Source: an uncultured Lachnospiraceae bacterium (GTDB lineage Bacteria > Bacillota > Clostridia > Lachnospirales > Lachnospiraceae). From it: a DNA stretch of 42,146 nt. Made by a program: the position numbers and the translations under genes. Positions 1-8,098 of this stretch are shown piece after piece. Position 1 is the first letter of the stretch, and each line of letters opens with the position of its first letter. The notes under the pieces were generated by a model. That model did not search any database. It was not told the origin of the DNA and saw nothing but the letters and a program-made list of their open reading frames with translations. Where the stretch lies: assembly GCA_905235845.1 (NCBI GenBank), contig CAJONG010000005.1:1-42146 (forward strand). Reading direction: 5' to 3'.

Positions 1-140
1 TCCATCAGCTTTTTCTTGAAGAGTTGCTTTGTTGATGAGAGCCTCTGACATCATCGACTGAGTTAAATTGTAGTAGACATCAACGATATCGGTATAATGC
101 ATTGCATCACGAGCCTTGATTCTTTCCGCAAGGTATTGGA
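1..140 (-). other. Open frame running off the left edge; possibly unrelated DNA
   Basis: On the minus strand a stop-free frame runs from inside the radical SAM gene to the window edge. Translated, it reads like ordinary protein (segments such as ARDAMHYTDIVDVYYNL and ALINKATLQEKADG), although I do not recognise the family. On the plus strand the same bases carry stops (tga at 46-48, taa at 64-66) just before the radical SAM frame. Together with the missing N-terminus of that gene, this suggests the first 110 to 140 bases come from a different gene or genome. It could equally be a chance open frame. Confidence 0.25.
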
Positions 141-834
141 GAAGAAGCCCCTTAGGAGATTCCATCCGGGTTCTAAGATACTCTCTGCCGGAAGCTATGG
201 CTGTAATCTCAGGTGCCCCTTCTGTCAGAACAGCGAGATATCGTGGGATGAGGGGGTAGAGAGGTGGAGTACACAGGCCGATACCCTTAGTCCCAAGGAG
301 CTTGCGGATATTGCGGCAGGGCTTAAGGATAAGGGCAATATCGGCGTTGCTTACACATACAATGAGCCGCTTATCGGATATGAATATGTATTAGATACGG
401 CTAAGCTTGTACATGATATGGGCATGGTCAATGTGCTTGTGACTAACGGTACGGCAGAGACAGGTATACTTAAGGAGCTGGCGCCATACATCGATGCCAT
501 GAATATTGACCTTAAGGGCTTTAATGACAGCTATTACAGAGATACGCTCGGAGGCGATATGGGGATGGTGCTTGCCTGTATCGAAGAGGCTGTCACCTTT
601 TGCCATGTGGAGCTGACCACACTGATAGTGACGGGAGAGAATGATACGGATGATGAGATGCGCCGCATAAGTGGCTGGATAGCGGATATAGATCCCGATA
701 TCCCTCTGCATATATCTCGATTCTTCCCCTGCTTCCATATGACGGACAGGAGAGCCACGGATGTGGATACGGTATACCGTCTGGCGGATATAGCCGGAGA
801 AAAGCTTAAGTATGTATATACGGGGAATGTGTGA
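97..834 (+). CDS. Radical SAM protein, AmrS/PflA-activase-like (COG1180), N-terminus missing
   Basis: A radical S-adenosylmethionine enzyme resembling the AmmeMemoRadiSam/pyruvate-formate-lyase-activase group. The cluster motif CNLRCPFC (CX3CX2C, residues 36-43) would bind the 4Fe-4S cluster. It is followed by family blocks: AYTYNEPL, VTNGT, MNIDLKGF, a late HISRFFP, and the C-terminal YVYTGN. The end looks natural for the short form of this family. The start does not. Relatives carry about 60 further N-terminal residues with a CxxC-type segment leading into DPIEKKPLRRF. Here only EKKPLRRF and what follows (from about base 139) matches, and the preceding 14 codons look unrelated. No convincing ribosome-binding site precedes the ATG at 97. 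The radical SAM call is secure; the substrate is unknown. Confidence 0.7.
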   Translation: MHCITSLDSFRKVLEKKPLRRFHPGSKILSAGSYGCNLRCPFCQNSEISWDEGVERWSTQADTLSPKELADIAAGLKDKGNIGVAYTYNEPLIGYEYVLDTAKLVHDMGMVNVLVTNGTAETGILKELAPYIDAMNIDLKGFNDSYYRDTLGGDMGMVLACIEEAVTFCHVELTTLIVTGENDTDDEMRRISGWIADIDPDIPLHISRFFPCFHMTDRRATDVDTVYRLADIAGEKLKYVYTGNV

Positions 835-1053
835 AGTGCTTTATGATAGCAGGGTTTGCCATACAAAACGCTATCTATAGCAAGAATGGCATAGTATTGA
901 GCAATCCATACAAGCGTATAAGGGTTACGTTTTAAGGCTTTTTGGGGTATTATAATTTTGACCGTGCCTTTTCGTGCTTTTTGATTGATTAAGAGTGTGA
1001 AAGGGTATAAACTATATAGTTAAGAGTCTTAAGACTTAGTATGGAGGTTACAG

Positions 1054-1728
1054 ATGAGGTATTTTTTTGAGTCCAAGGTAGAGAAGGCGGAAGTGGGATA
1101 TTCGATCAATATTCCCTTCAACATCTGGGAGGTATGTAAGCAGAGAGATGTCATTGAGGCGGATATCGTCATTGACAACAAGATCATAGAATGTGAGCTG
1201 CATCCCAAGGAGAAGGGCAGATATGACATTAAGGTTGCGGATGAGAATTCCGCACTGGCAGGCGTTGAAGCCGGAGTGGATCATAAGATACTGCTCCATA
1301 TACACGGATCGCTCATAGAGACCGATAAGAACAGTCCTTACAGCCTTGACAACCCTATAAGGAAGATAGATTCCATGGAAGTAGTCATGCAGGAGGATGA
1401 CGGCCTGTGCGGACAGTGCTGTGTGGCGATGTTAGCAGGAGTGACACTTGCCGAGGTCATCACGGTGATGGATTGCCGTGAGTGGCAGGCCACGATGGGT
1501 CGCATGATATCTGCACTTAATTACTATGGAATAGATCATTCGGACATAATAGTATATACGGAGGGTCGTGATGTGGTATTGCCCAAGTGTGCGATACTTA
1601 TGGAGAAGATGGGCCGTTACTGTCATTATCTGGTATATTATGACGGAAAATACTACGATCCCAATCTCGATGTCATGACAAGCTATGATACAAGCAAGCT
1701 GCTCGGATATCTCGAGATCAAATGCTAA
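1054..1728 (+). CDS. DUF1905-like domain fused to a C39-like papain-fold cysteine protease domain
   Basis: A 224-residue protein with two visible parts. Residues 1-90 (YFFESKVE, NIPFNIWEV, ELHPKEKGRYDI) resemble the DUF1905 beta-barrel domain. Residues 105-224 look like a C39-like papain fold: Q113 and C119 in QEDDGLCGQCC, H191 in CHYLVYY, and D202 in KYYDPN could form the oxyanion glutamine and Cys-His-Asp triad. There is no signal peptide or membrane segment, so it is probably cytoplasmic. C39 domains of this stand-alone type are often annotated as papain-like or bacteriocin-processing-like; no substrate can be inferred here. A GGAGG box about 8 bases before the ATG supports the start. It lies 26 bp upstream of proS and may be cotranscribed with it. 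Confidence 0.6.
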   Translation: MRYFFESKVEKAEVGYSINIPFNIWEVCKQRDVIEADIVIDNKIIECELHPKEKGRYDIKVADENSALAGVEAGVDHKILLHIHGSLIETDKNSPYSLDNPIRKIDSMEVVMQEDDGLCGQCCVAMLAGVTLAEVITVMDCREWQATMGRMISALNYYGIDHSDIIVYTEGRDVVLPKCAILMEKMGRYCHYLVYYDGKYYDPNLDVMTSYDTSKLLGYLEIKC

Positions 1729-1754
1729 TATATTAACGAAAGGAACTGACAACA

Positions 1755-3191
1755 ATGGCTGAGAAGAAACTCGTAGAAGCTATCACATCCATGGAGGAGG
1801 ACTTCGCGCAGTGGTATACGGACGTGGTCAAGAAAGCTGAGCTTATGGACTATACATCCGTTAAGGGCTGCATGGTGTTCAAGCCCGCAGGCTATGCCAT
1901 ATGGGAGCTCATTCAGTCTCAGATGGATGCAAGATTCAAGGAGACGGGAGTGGAGAATGTATATCTGCCCATGTTCATCCCGGAAAGCCTGCTTAATAAA
2001 GAGAAGGATCATGTGGAGGGCTTCGCCCCCGAGGTTGCATGGGTGACTCACGGAGGCAATGCACCGCTTCAGGAGAGGATGTGCGTACGACCTACATCGG
2101 AGACGCTTTTCTGCGATTTCTATAAGAATGATGTACAGTCATACAGGGATCTTCCCAAGCTCTATAACCAGTGGTGTTCTGTGGTACGCTGGGAGAAGGA
2201 GACAAGACCCTTCCTAAGGAGCCGTGAATTCCTCTGGCAGGAGGGACATACGGCGCACGCTACGGCCGAGGAAGCCGAGGAGCGCACGATACAGATGCTT
2301 AATGTATATGCCGACTTCTGTGAGGAAGTGCTTGCAATCCCCGTCATAAAGGGACGCAAGACAGATAAGGAGAAATTCGCCGGAGCCGAGGCTACATATA
2401 CGATAGAAGCACTTATGCATGACGGTAAGGCACTTCAGTCCGGGACAAGCCACAACTTCGGTGATGGCTTCGCCAGAGCCTTCGGTATCCAGTATGCGGA
2501 TAAGGACAATACGCTTAAGTATGTACATCAGACCTCATGGGGAACGACCACGAGACTCATAGGTGCCATGATCATGGTACACGGAGACAATTCGGGTCTT
2601 GTACTGCCACCCAAGGTAGCGCCCGTACAGGTCATGATCATACCTATACAGCAGAAAAAGGAAGGTGTCTTAGACACTGCCGCCGCTTTAAGAGACCGTC
2701 TTAAGAAGGCGGACATAAGAGTTAAGCTTGATGATTCCGACAAGAGCCCGGGATGGAAGTTCTCAGAGCAGGAGATGAGGGGTATACCTCTTCGCGTAGA
2801 GATCGGACCCAGAGATATTGAGGAAGGCAAGTGCGTACTTGCCAGAAGGGATAATGGCGAGAAGATCGAGTGTGCTTTAGATGATCTTGAGTCTAAGGTG
2901 TCAGAGCTTCTTACATCCATACAGAAGGATATGCTTACGCGGGCAAGAGCTCACAGAGATGCTCATACATATACTGCGAAGACCATGGATGAGATGCAGA
3001 ATATCCTTGATTCCACACCCGGTTTTGTCAAGGCAATGTGGTGCGGAGAGCAGGAGTGCGAGGACAGGATCAAGGAGAAGATGTCGGCGACAAGCAGATG
3101 TATGCCTTTTACTCAGGAACAGATATCGGATACCTGTGTATGCTGCGGTCGTCCGGCTAAGAAGATGGTCTATTGGGGGAGAGCTTATTAA
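1755..3191 (+). CDS. proS: Prolyl-tRNA synthetase (archaeal/eukaryal-type, ProS type 3)
   Basis: A class II aminoacyl-tRNA synthetase charging tRNA-Pro in the cytoplasm. At 478 residues it is the short type without the bacterial editing insertion. Visible signatures are the N-terminal [15 protein letters not shown], the [12 protein letters not shown] region, motif 2 around [21 protein letters not shown], motif 3 around [16 protein letters not shown], an anticodon-binding domain from about residue 285 ([10 protein letters not shown]) and the C-terminal zinc-type segment ending [18 protein letters not shown]. The aromatic C-terminal Tyr is typical of this type. AAAGGA precedes the ATG. No T-box leader was seen upstream. 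All expected blocks are intact. Confidence 0.95.
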   Translation: MAEKKLVEAITSMEEDFAQWYTDVVKKAELMDYTSVKGCMVFKPAGYAIWELIQSQMDARFKETGVENVYLPMFIPESLLNKEKDHVEGFAPEVAWVTHGGNAPLQERMCVRPTSETLFCDFYKNDVQSYRDLPKLYNQWCSVVRWEKETRPFLRSREFLWQEGHTAHATAEEAEERTIQMLNVYADFCEEVLAIPVIKGRKTDKEKFAGAEATYTIEALMHDGKALQSGTSHNFGDGFARAFGIQYADKDNTLKYVHQTSWGTTTRLIGAMIMVHGDNSGLVLPPKVAPVQVMIIPIQQKKEGVLDTAAALRDRLKKADIRVKLDDSDKSPGWKFSEQEMRGIPLRVEIGPRDIEEGKCVLARRDNGEKIECALDDLESKVSELLTSIQKDMLTRARAHRDAHTYTAKTMDEMQNILDSTPGFVKAMWCGEQECEDRIKEKMSATSRCMPFTQEQISDTCVCCGRPAKKMVYWGRAY

Positions 3192-3255
3192 AAGAGATAC
3201 CTCAAGGGACATATGATAAATACACGGTGGTTGACATAACACGGAGAATGTAATA

Positions 3256-4275
3256 ATGACCACAATCAAGGAGATAGCGAGACTCTCAGGCGTATCGAGA
3301 GGAACGGTAGACAGGGTACTTAATAACAGAGAGGGTGTCAGCGAGGAGACTGCGGCACGGGTTAAAGCAATAGCCAAGCAGCTTGGCTATAAGCCCAATA
3401 AAGCCGGAATGGCGCTTGCTGCCCAGAAGAAGAAGTATCTTATCGGGATAATTGTCTTCAGCCGCAAGAACCCTTTCTTCGATAAGGTTATAGAGGGCTT
3501 CACGGAGAGGGCCGAGGAGCTTGCGTTCTTCGGATGTGAGGTTACGGTTAAGCGTGTGGCCTATCATCCCGAAGCCCAGTTGTCAGCTATAGAAGCCTGT
3601 GTCGAAGAGGGCGTTCAGGGTCTTATCATTACTCCATATAATGACAGTAAGGTATGTAAGAAGCTTAACAGCCTTATAGATAACGGGATACCGGTCATAA
3701 CGGTCAATTCCGATGCGGAGAATGTAAGGCGTATTGCCTATGTTGGCAGTGATTATTATAATTCGGGTTCGGCAGCGGGAGCCCTGATGCAGCTTATGAC
3801 ACATGATAAGGTCAATATAGGTATCATCTTAGGAGATCGCAATATCCTGTGTCATTCACAGAGAGAAGCGGGATTCAGGGAAAGGCTGGCAGAGGACGGG
3901 AGATTTAACATCGTATGCTGTGAAGAGAATTACGATGATGATCTTAAGAGCTTCGAGATAGTCAGCAATATGCTTAATAATCACCCGGAGATCAACGGAC
4001 TGTACTTCACGGCAGCAGGCGTATACGGAGGGTGCAGAGCGATACAGGAGCGTGCCATAGGTCGTGACATCCGTGTCATAACTCATGATGATGTACCCAC
4101 CACCATAGACATGCTTGATAAGGGTATAATCACCGCCACGATATGTCAGGAGCCGGAATGGCAGGGAGCCAGATCCCTTGAGATAATGTTCAATTACTTA
4201 AGCAGCCAGGAGCCCATAGACATAAGAAGCTATTATTATGCGCAGCTTAATATCAAGATAAGAGAGACAAAATAG
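3256..4275 (+). CDS. LacI-family transcriptional regulator with sugar-binding-protein-like effector domain
   Basis: A 339-residue repressor-type protein. Residues 1-55 form the LacI helix-turn-helix and hinge: TIKEIARLSGVSRGTVDRVLNN, then GYKPNKAGMAL. Residues 60-335 are a periplasmic-binding-protein-like effector domain (IGIIVFSRKNPFFDKVIEGF, DGLIITPYND-type loop GLIITPYNDSKV, VGSDYYNSGSAAG). It most resembles the LacI members with a Peripla_BP_4-like domain that sense monosaccharides. No enzyme or transporter is attached; it sits between proS and ackA, so the regulon is unclear. The sugar genes at 11-15 kb and 20-26 kb are candidate targets, by inference only. A GGAG lies about 10 bases before the ATG. 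Confidence 0.85.
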   Translation: MTTIKEIARLSGVSRGTVDRVLNNREGVSEETAARVKAIAKQLGYKPNKAGMALAAQKKKYLIGIIVFSRKNPFFDKVIEGFTERAEELAFFGCEVTVKRVAYHPEAQLSAIEACVEEGVQGLIITPYNDSKVCKKLNSLIDNGIPVITVNSDAENVRRIAYVGSDYYNSGSAAGALMQLMTHDKVNIGIILGDRNILCHSQREAGFRERLAEDGRFNIVCCEENYDDDLKSFEIVSNMLNNHPEINGLYFTAAGVYGGCRAIQERAIGRDIRVITHDDVPTTIDMLDKGIITATICQEPEWQGARSLEIMFNYLSSQEPIDIRSYYYAQLNIKIRETK

Positions 4276-4320
4276 TTAAAGGCAATATAGCAAAAGAGAA
4301 AATATCGGAGGATTACGAAA

Positions 4321-5517
4321 ATGAATGTATTAGTACTTAACTGCGGAAGCTCATCTCTTAAGTATCAGCTTATAGAGACAGACTCAGAGAAGGTATTGGC
4401 CAAGGGTCTGTGTGAGAGGATAGGCATAGACGGAAGTGCCATCACCCATACTCCCGAAGGCGGTGATAAGGTGACTGAACAGAAGCCCATGAAGGATCAC
4501 ACCGATGCGGTGAAGTTAGTGATAGACAAGCTCACTGATGCGTCGGTAGGTGTCATTAAGGACTTATCCGAGATAGATGCCGTAGGACACAGAGTGGTAC
4601 ACGGCGGTGAGAAGTTCGCAACTTCGGTTATCATAGATGATGATGTAATGAAGGCCATAGAGGAGTGTAATGACCTTGCACCTCTTCATAATCCCGCCAA
4701 TATAATCGGTATCAACGCATGTAAAGAGGTTATGCCCGGTGTGCCTATGGTAGCGGTATTCGACACTGCCTTCCATCAGACCATGCCCCGCAAGGCATAT
4801 ATGTATGGTCTGCCCTATGAATACTATGAGAAGTATAAGGTTCGCCGCTACGGCTTCCACGGCACAAGCCATGACTACGTATCCGACAGGGCAGCTCAGA
4901 TACTCGGTAAGAGCAGGGATGACCTTAAGATAATAGTATGTCACTTAGGTAACGGTGCATCCATATCGGCAGTCAAAAACGGCAAGTCTGTAGATACATC
5001 CATGGGTATGACTCCTCTTGAGGGACTTATCATGGGTACACGTTCGGGTGATATAGATCCGGCTATCATAAGCTTTATTGCAGATAAGGAAGGGCTTACG
5101 GCAGAAGAAGTGATCAATATATGTAATAAGAAGTCGGGTGTATACGGACTGTCAGACGGAGTATCAAGCGACTTCCGCGATCTGACCAAGGCGACTAAGG
5201 ACGGCGATTCCAAGGCTGAGGGTGCTCTTGAGACCTACGCCTACAGAGTGGCCAAATACATCGGTTCTTATATAGTAGCCATGGGAGGCGTGGATGTGGT
5301 AGCCTTCACTGCGGGCGTAGGTGAGAATGACTGCGCTATGCGTAAGGCCATCTCCGAATACCTCACCTTCTTAGGCTGTTCCATAGATGATGAGAAGAAT
5401 TCCGTAAGAGGCGAAGAGGTCATCATCTCTAAGCCCGGCGATAGGGTAACTGTCATGGTAGTACCTACCAACGAAGAACTTGCGATAGCCCGCGAGACAG
5501 TAAGGCTTACGAAATAA
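4321..5517 (+). CDS. ackA: Acetate kinase
   Basis: Catalyses acetyl phosphate + ADP to acetate + ATP, the last substrate-level phosphorylation step of acetate fermentation. The 398-residue length is standard. Family blocks are all present: [11 protein letters not shown] at the N-terminus, [46 protein letters not shown] and TAGVGEN. The gene starts 45 bp after the LacI-type regulator with a GGAGG box, and is closed by a strong intrinsic terminator. Phosphotransacetylase (pta), its frequent partner, is not next to it in this window. Confidence 0.97.
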   Translation: MNVLVLNCGSSSLKYQLIETDSEKVLAKGLCERIGIDGSAITHTPEGGDKVTEQKPMKDHTDAVKLVIDKLTDASVGVIKDLSEIDAVGHRVVHGGEKFATSVIIDDDVMKAIEECNDLAPLHNPANIIGINACKEVMPGVPMVAVFDTAFHQTMPRKAYMYGLPYEYYEKYKVRRYGFHGTSHDYVSDRAAQILGKSRDDLKIIVCHLGNGASISAVKNGKSVDTSMGMTPLEGLIMGTRSGDIDPAIISFIADKEGLTAEEVINICNKKSGVYGLSDGVSSDFRDLTKATKDGDSKAEGALETYAYRVAKYIGSYIVAMGGVDVVAFTAGVGENDCAMRKAISEYLTFLGCSIDDEKNSVRGEEVIISKPGDRVTVMVVPTNEELAIARETVRLTK

Positions 5518-5536
5518 TAAGGAAGCAACAAAGGAG

Positions 5537-5563
5537 GCAACGCCTAATGCGGCGTTGCTTTTT
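5537..5563 (+). terminator. Intrinsic terminator after ackA
   Basis: GCAACGCC (5537-5544) and GGCGTTGC (5551-5558) form a perfect 8-bp stem with a 6-base loop, followed directly by TTTTT. It overlaps the last codon of the converging minus-strand antitoxin gene by two bases. Confidence 0.9.
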
Positions 5564-6200
5564 ATGGATTAATAAGATCCTCTACATCACAGTGTAGAGC
5601 CTGTGACAGTTGCAGAACCGTTCCGACCTGCGCTTTACTTATGTCCCGCTGACCCTGCTCAAACAACTGTATCTGTCTTAATGCCACACCGGATTCGGCA
5701 GCCAGCCTGCTCTGGGAGAGACCGGCATAGGCTCGAAGTCTCTTAAGCATGGATTCTTCTCTGCCGCCATGACATTTTTCATTCATAATATCAACATATA
5801 ATGATATATCTGCTTCATGAAGCGTGACATACATTCCGTACATGGAGTCTATAGGCACATGTCGTTCGATAAATTTATATGATAAAGATGAGTGCCACTG
5901 ATAATATGCCAAAGCCCAACCAATCCAGTATTCGGGAGATTTATCCAGATACATGATATCTTCCTTATCTATGTTCAGATCAGTGCATTCGCCTACTACC
6001 TCCCTGGCCACTTCACAACCGTTCTTGCCGGCTATATATGTCGGATTGCCTATCTCAAATTGATGAGCCATACCGCTTATCAAGAACATCTTAAAGAACT
6101 CTTCAATCTTAATGGAGAGTGTATTCACGGCATAATCAAACATGTCGCCCATGACACGCTGGGCAAGGGGCAGATATAGTTCATTATATGCGCAGGTCAT
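5562..6200 (-). CDS. Xre-family helix-turn-helix protein, probable antitoxin of the DUF3990 toxin
   Basis: A 212-residue protein. Residues 1-140 form an unclassified alpha-helical domain (WIGWALAYYQW, LHEADISLYVDIMNEK); residues 150-212 are an Xre helix-turn-helix (LKRLRAYAGLSQSRLAAESG, RQIQLFEQGQRDISKAQV, LHCDVEDLINP). Its ATG lies inside the end of the upstream toxin-like gene, a 17-nt overlap, with GGGAGGG about 9 bases ahead, so translation is probably coupled. Toxin-first order with a DNA-binding partner fits a type II-style toxin–antitoxin pair in which this protein neutralises the partner and represses the shared promoter through the palindromes at 6894-6943. The antitoxin role is inferred from context; the HTH is visible in the sequence. 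Confidence 0.72.
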   Translation of the reverse strand: MTCAYNELYLPLAQRVMGDMFDYAVNTLSIKIEEFFKMFLISGMAHQFEIGNPTYIAGKNGCEVAREVVGECTDLNIDKEDIMYLDKSPEYWIGWALAYYQWHSSLSYKFIERHVPIDSMYGMYVTLHEADISLYVDIMNEKCHGGREESMLKRLRAYAGLSQSRLAAESGVALRQIQLFEQGQRDISKAQVGTVLQLSQALHCDVEDLINP

Positions 6201-6852
6201 CTTCTCTAACCCTCCCTCTTAAGATATCCAGGATAAAAATATCATCCATATCATCGGCGGACGATCGTGTATCAGCATAAGCCTGTCTGGTTTCAAGATC
6301 TCGAGTGACTTTCCGTGAATAGTATATCTCTGCTTCAGCCGGATCATTCGCTATATAGTAGATTCGGCCAAAGGCTTTCTCGCTCTTAAGAACCACCTGT
6401 TCTCCCAGCTTACCGAGATGCATGGCAATGCTTAACTTACGTAAGGATATAGTTCCCATTATAAAATCCTGAGCAAATGAAAAATATGAATCATCAGCTC
6501 TGTAACCTGTAATGACATCATATGAGGACAGATCGATATAGTAGTTCTCTTGAAGGAATACTTTGGCCTGTTCAGCTATACTGTTCTTCTGCCAGTAACC
6601 TCTGAATCTAGTGAGTACAGCCAGCCAGTTAAGTATGTTGTACTCCGGGCTGTTGAGGTTACATACAGCAAGACCGGTATCATCGAAGTTATACTGATTA
6701 ATGACACCGTCTCTGTCACGTTTACAAGCCCATTCACCGGCGATATCGTAATTCTCGGTACAATAAAATCCTCTGCCGTAATCGTTGGCAGAATTACCCT
6801 GTCCGAATACGGGCTTATATATTATTTTCTCAGAACCGTGGTACAGTAGCAT
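6184..6852 (-). CDS. DUF3990-domain protein, ADP-ribosyltransferase-like putative toxin
   Basis: A 222-residue protein of the DUF3990 family, which belongs to the ADP-ribosyltransferase fold. The diagnostic N-terminus is visible: LLYHGSEKI (the His of YHGS is the likely NAD-contacting residue), NDYGRGFYCTENYDIAGEWA (Tyr plus a stacking segment), and GTISLRKLSIAMHLGKLGEQVVLKS, which contains the usual late motif. I chose the ATG at 6852 because AGGAG lies 7 bases upstream and the family begins at LLYHGS; an ATG at 6948 would add 32 residues translated from the operator DNA. Transcription is probably from the promoter at 6920-6948. It is the first gene of a two-gene operon with the Xre protein. 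The target of modification is unknown. Confidence 0.75.
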   Translation of the reverse strand: MLLYHGSEKIIYKPVFGQGNSANDYGRGFYCTENYDIAGEWACKRDRDGVINQYNFDDTGLAVCNLNSPEYNILNWLAVLTRFRGYWQKNSIAEQAKVFLQENYYIDLSSYDVITGYRADDSYFSFAQDFIMGTISLRKLSIAMHLGKLGEQVVLKSEKAFGRIYYIANDPAEAEIYYSRKVTRDLETRQAYADTRSSADDMDDIFILDILRGRVREDDLRI

Positions 6853-6893
6853 ATTCCGACTCCTACGAAAAAGACTATGGAAAAATGGAGATA

Positions 6894-6948
6894 CTATATC
6901 GCTGTGGCGATATAGGAATATTATATCGCTGTAGCGATATAATTGCAA
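6894..6948 (-). promoter_or_regulatory. Promoter with two perfect palindromic operators for the DUF3990/Xre pair
   Basis: Minus-strand -35 TTGCAA (6943-6948) and -10 TATAAT (6920-6925) are separated by 17 bp. Palindrome 1 (6894-6915) has 9-bp arms CTATATCGC and GCGATATAG around TGTG. Palindrome 2 (6920-6943) has 10-bp arms ATTATATCGC and GCGATATAAT around TGTA. Centres are 27 bp apart. Palindrome 2 covers the -10 box and spacer, and palindrome 1 covers the expected transcription start, so binding of a dimer would shut the promoter. The Xre protein downstream is the obvious candidate ligand. Confidence 0.8.
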
Positions 6949-6961
6949 CTATTGTTATACT

Positions 6962-7721
6962 TTATATTGAAACAGAAAAGATTTGGTTATCATCTAAACG
7001 GAAGAAGATTGCAGCGTTGGGGACATTCATATGTCCAAAAGCCAATCCTCCGTCTATATTGATCAGATTACCTACTCTTACAGGAACTGGAAGACTATTT
7101 CCCTGTAGATACAAGTCCGGCATGATTCGCTGAACCGGTACGTGCCCTGTAACGAATACCCGGTCTCCATATTGCTCGTATATGTTATCGCATTTGGTAT
7201 CCCAATCCTTTCTGAACATAGACCTCCACACTATGTCCCATGTTACGTCATATGAGATAGAAGAGTATGGTATTCCCGCGTATTTCGGAAGATAGTAACT
7301 GTGGCACAGCGTGAACAGTTCTTTGCCGGAGAGGGGTATCTATGCTTACATCTTTAATGAGCTCGCGGTTATTTAACCAAAATAGGAGTTCTTTACGGTC
7401 CGATACTGAGAGCTTTTTGTATTCTGCAAAGGTTGTATTGCCACCATTATAATCAAGCCATAGGTAAGAATCTCTGCCATCACATATGGGCTTACCGTCC
7501 AGATTAATGGAGTTAAGCATCATAAATTCATGATTTCCGAGGACGAGATCCATGTTCTTACGGCGCTTTATTTTGCGTAAGATACGGATGCCGTCCGGGC
7601 CTCGGTCTATAGCATCTCCGATGACATAAAGGAAGTCAGAAGGCGAAAACTTGATCTCCTTAAGGCCACGTTTAAATGTGTCATATTGTCCGTGAAGATC
7701 TGATACTACGTATGTGCTCAT
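6962..7721 (-). pseudogene. PPP-type serine/threonine (calcineurin-like) phosphatase, broken by one +1 frameshift
   Basis: The first part (7721 down to about 7336) carries the PPP metal-binding blocks: SDLHGQYD, GDAIDRGPDG and LGNHEFMM. The reading frame then shifts. In the +1 frame the protein continues naturally as LSGKELFTLCHSYYLPKYAG, then TWDIVWRSMFRKDW, and FVTGHVPVQ, ending at 6962. Removing one base from the GGGG run at 7333-7336 joins both halves into a 252-residue protein of typical family length. It is either a real inactivating insertion or a sequencing/assembly error in a short homopolymer. GGAGG precedes the ATG at 7721. The gene is separate from the DUF3990 unit, whose promoter starts just beyond its stop. 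Confidence 0.85.
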
Positions 7722-8098
7722 AACTTATCCTCCAATATCTTCATTTTAGCACAAACATATGAATAGTAATTTGACTGATTTACTTATAATGAACAATTCC
7801 ACATAATGATTTACGCAGGAGTATAGTAAGGAAATCTGGCTCAGGCAGGAGGTGAGCTTTCGAATAGAAAGCGTACCGAGAGCCTGAGCCTTTGCTATGC
7901 ATGGAAGAGACCTGCTTTCACTATGTTTCCGAAGCTTTCGGAAAGAGAGGTCAAGCCGTGAGTAAAATACAGATAAGGGAAAAGAATGAGCCTATGCAGG
8001 TATTCCGAAACTCTCGGAAAGGAATAAAAAAAGAATGGCATAATGAGCTCATAAAAGAATTAAGGGGCCTATTGGCCAGATTTAAAGGAGGTGTCCGT
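7722..8098. other. Gene-free stretch of 377 bp with several hairpins
   Basis: No convincing gene. It separates the phosphatase (leftward) from the zinc-ribbon genes (rightward). A minus-strand extended -10 (TGC followed by TAAAAT, 7742-7750) could drive the phosphatase. To the right are a nested hairpin (7838-7890) and two smaller hairpins: TTTCCGAA-gct-TTCGGAAA at 7926-7944, and TTCCGA-aactc-TCGGAA at 8003-8019. A plus-strand open frame from 7892 runs in frame into the zinc-ribbon gene, but its 69 codons look like translated hairpin DNA. Confidence 0.5.
7838..7890 (+). other. Two-tier hairpin with a symmetric 9/9 internal loop (candidate structured RNA)
   Basis: Outer arms GGCTCAGGC (7838-7846) and GCCTGAGCC (7882-7890) pair perfectly. 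Inner arms GCTTTC (7856-7861) and GAAAGC (7867-7872) also pair, with the loop GAATA. Between the stems lie a 9-base purine-rich strand AGGAGGTGA and a 9-base strand GTACCGAGA. Only TTT follows, so it is not a classical terminator. It could be a leader RNA element, a small RNA, or part of a decayed mobile repeat. Function unknown. Confidence 0.45.

Noticed and set aside
3231-3260. TTGACA at 3232-3237 as promoter of the LacI-type gene
   Set aside because: A -10 box at normal spacing would fall on the start codon, so it cannot drive this ATG.
6850-6948. Longer DUF3990 protein starting at 6948
   Set aside because: The extra residues come from the operator palindromes, and AGGAG is correctly placed only for the ATG at 6852.
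7771-7790. TTGACT and TATAAT as a plus-strand promoter
   Set aside because: The spacer is only 8 bp, far below the usual 16-18 bp.
7892-8098. In-frame upstream extension of the first zinc-ribbon gene (69 codons)
   Set aside because: It translates hairpin DNA, no Shine-Dalgarno precedes it, and AAAGGAGG stands directly before the ATG at 8099.
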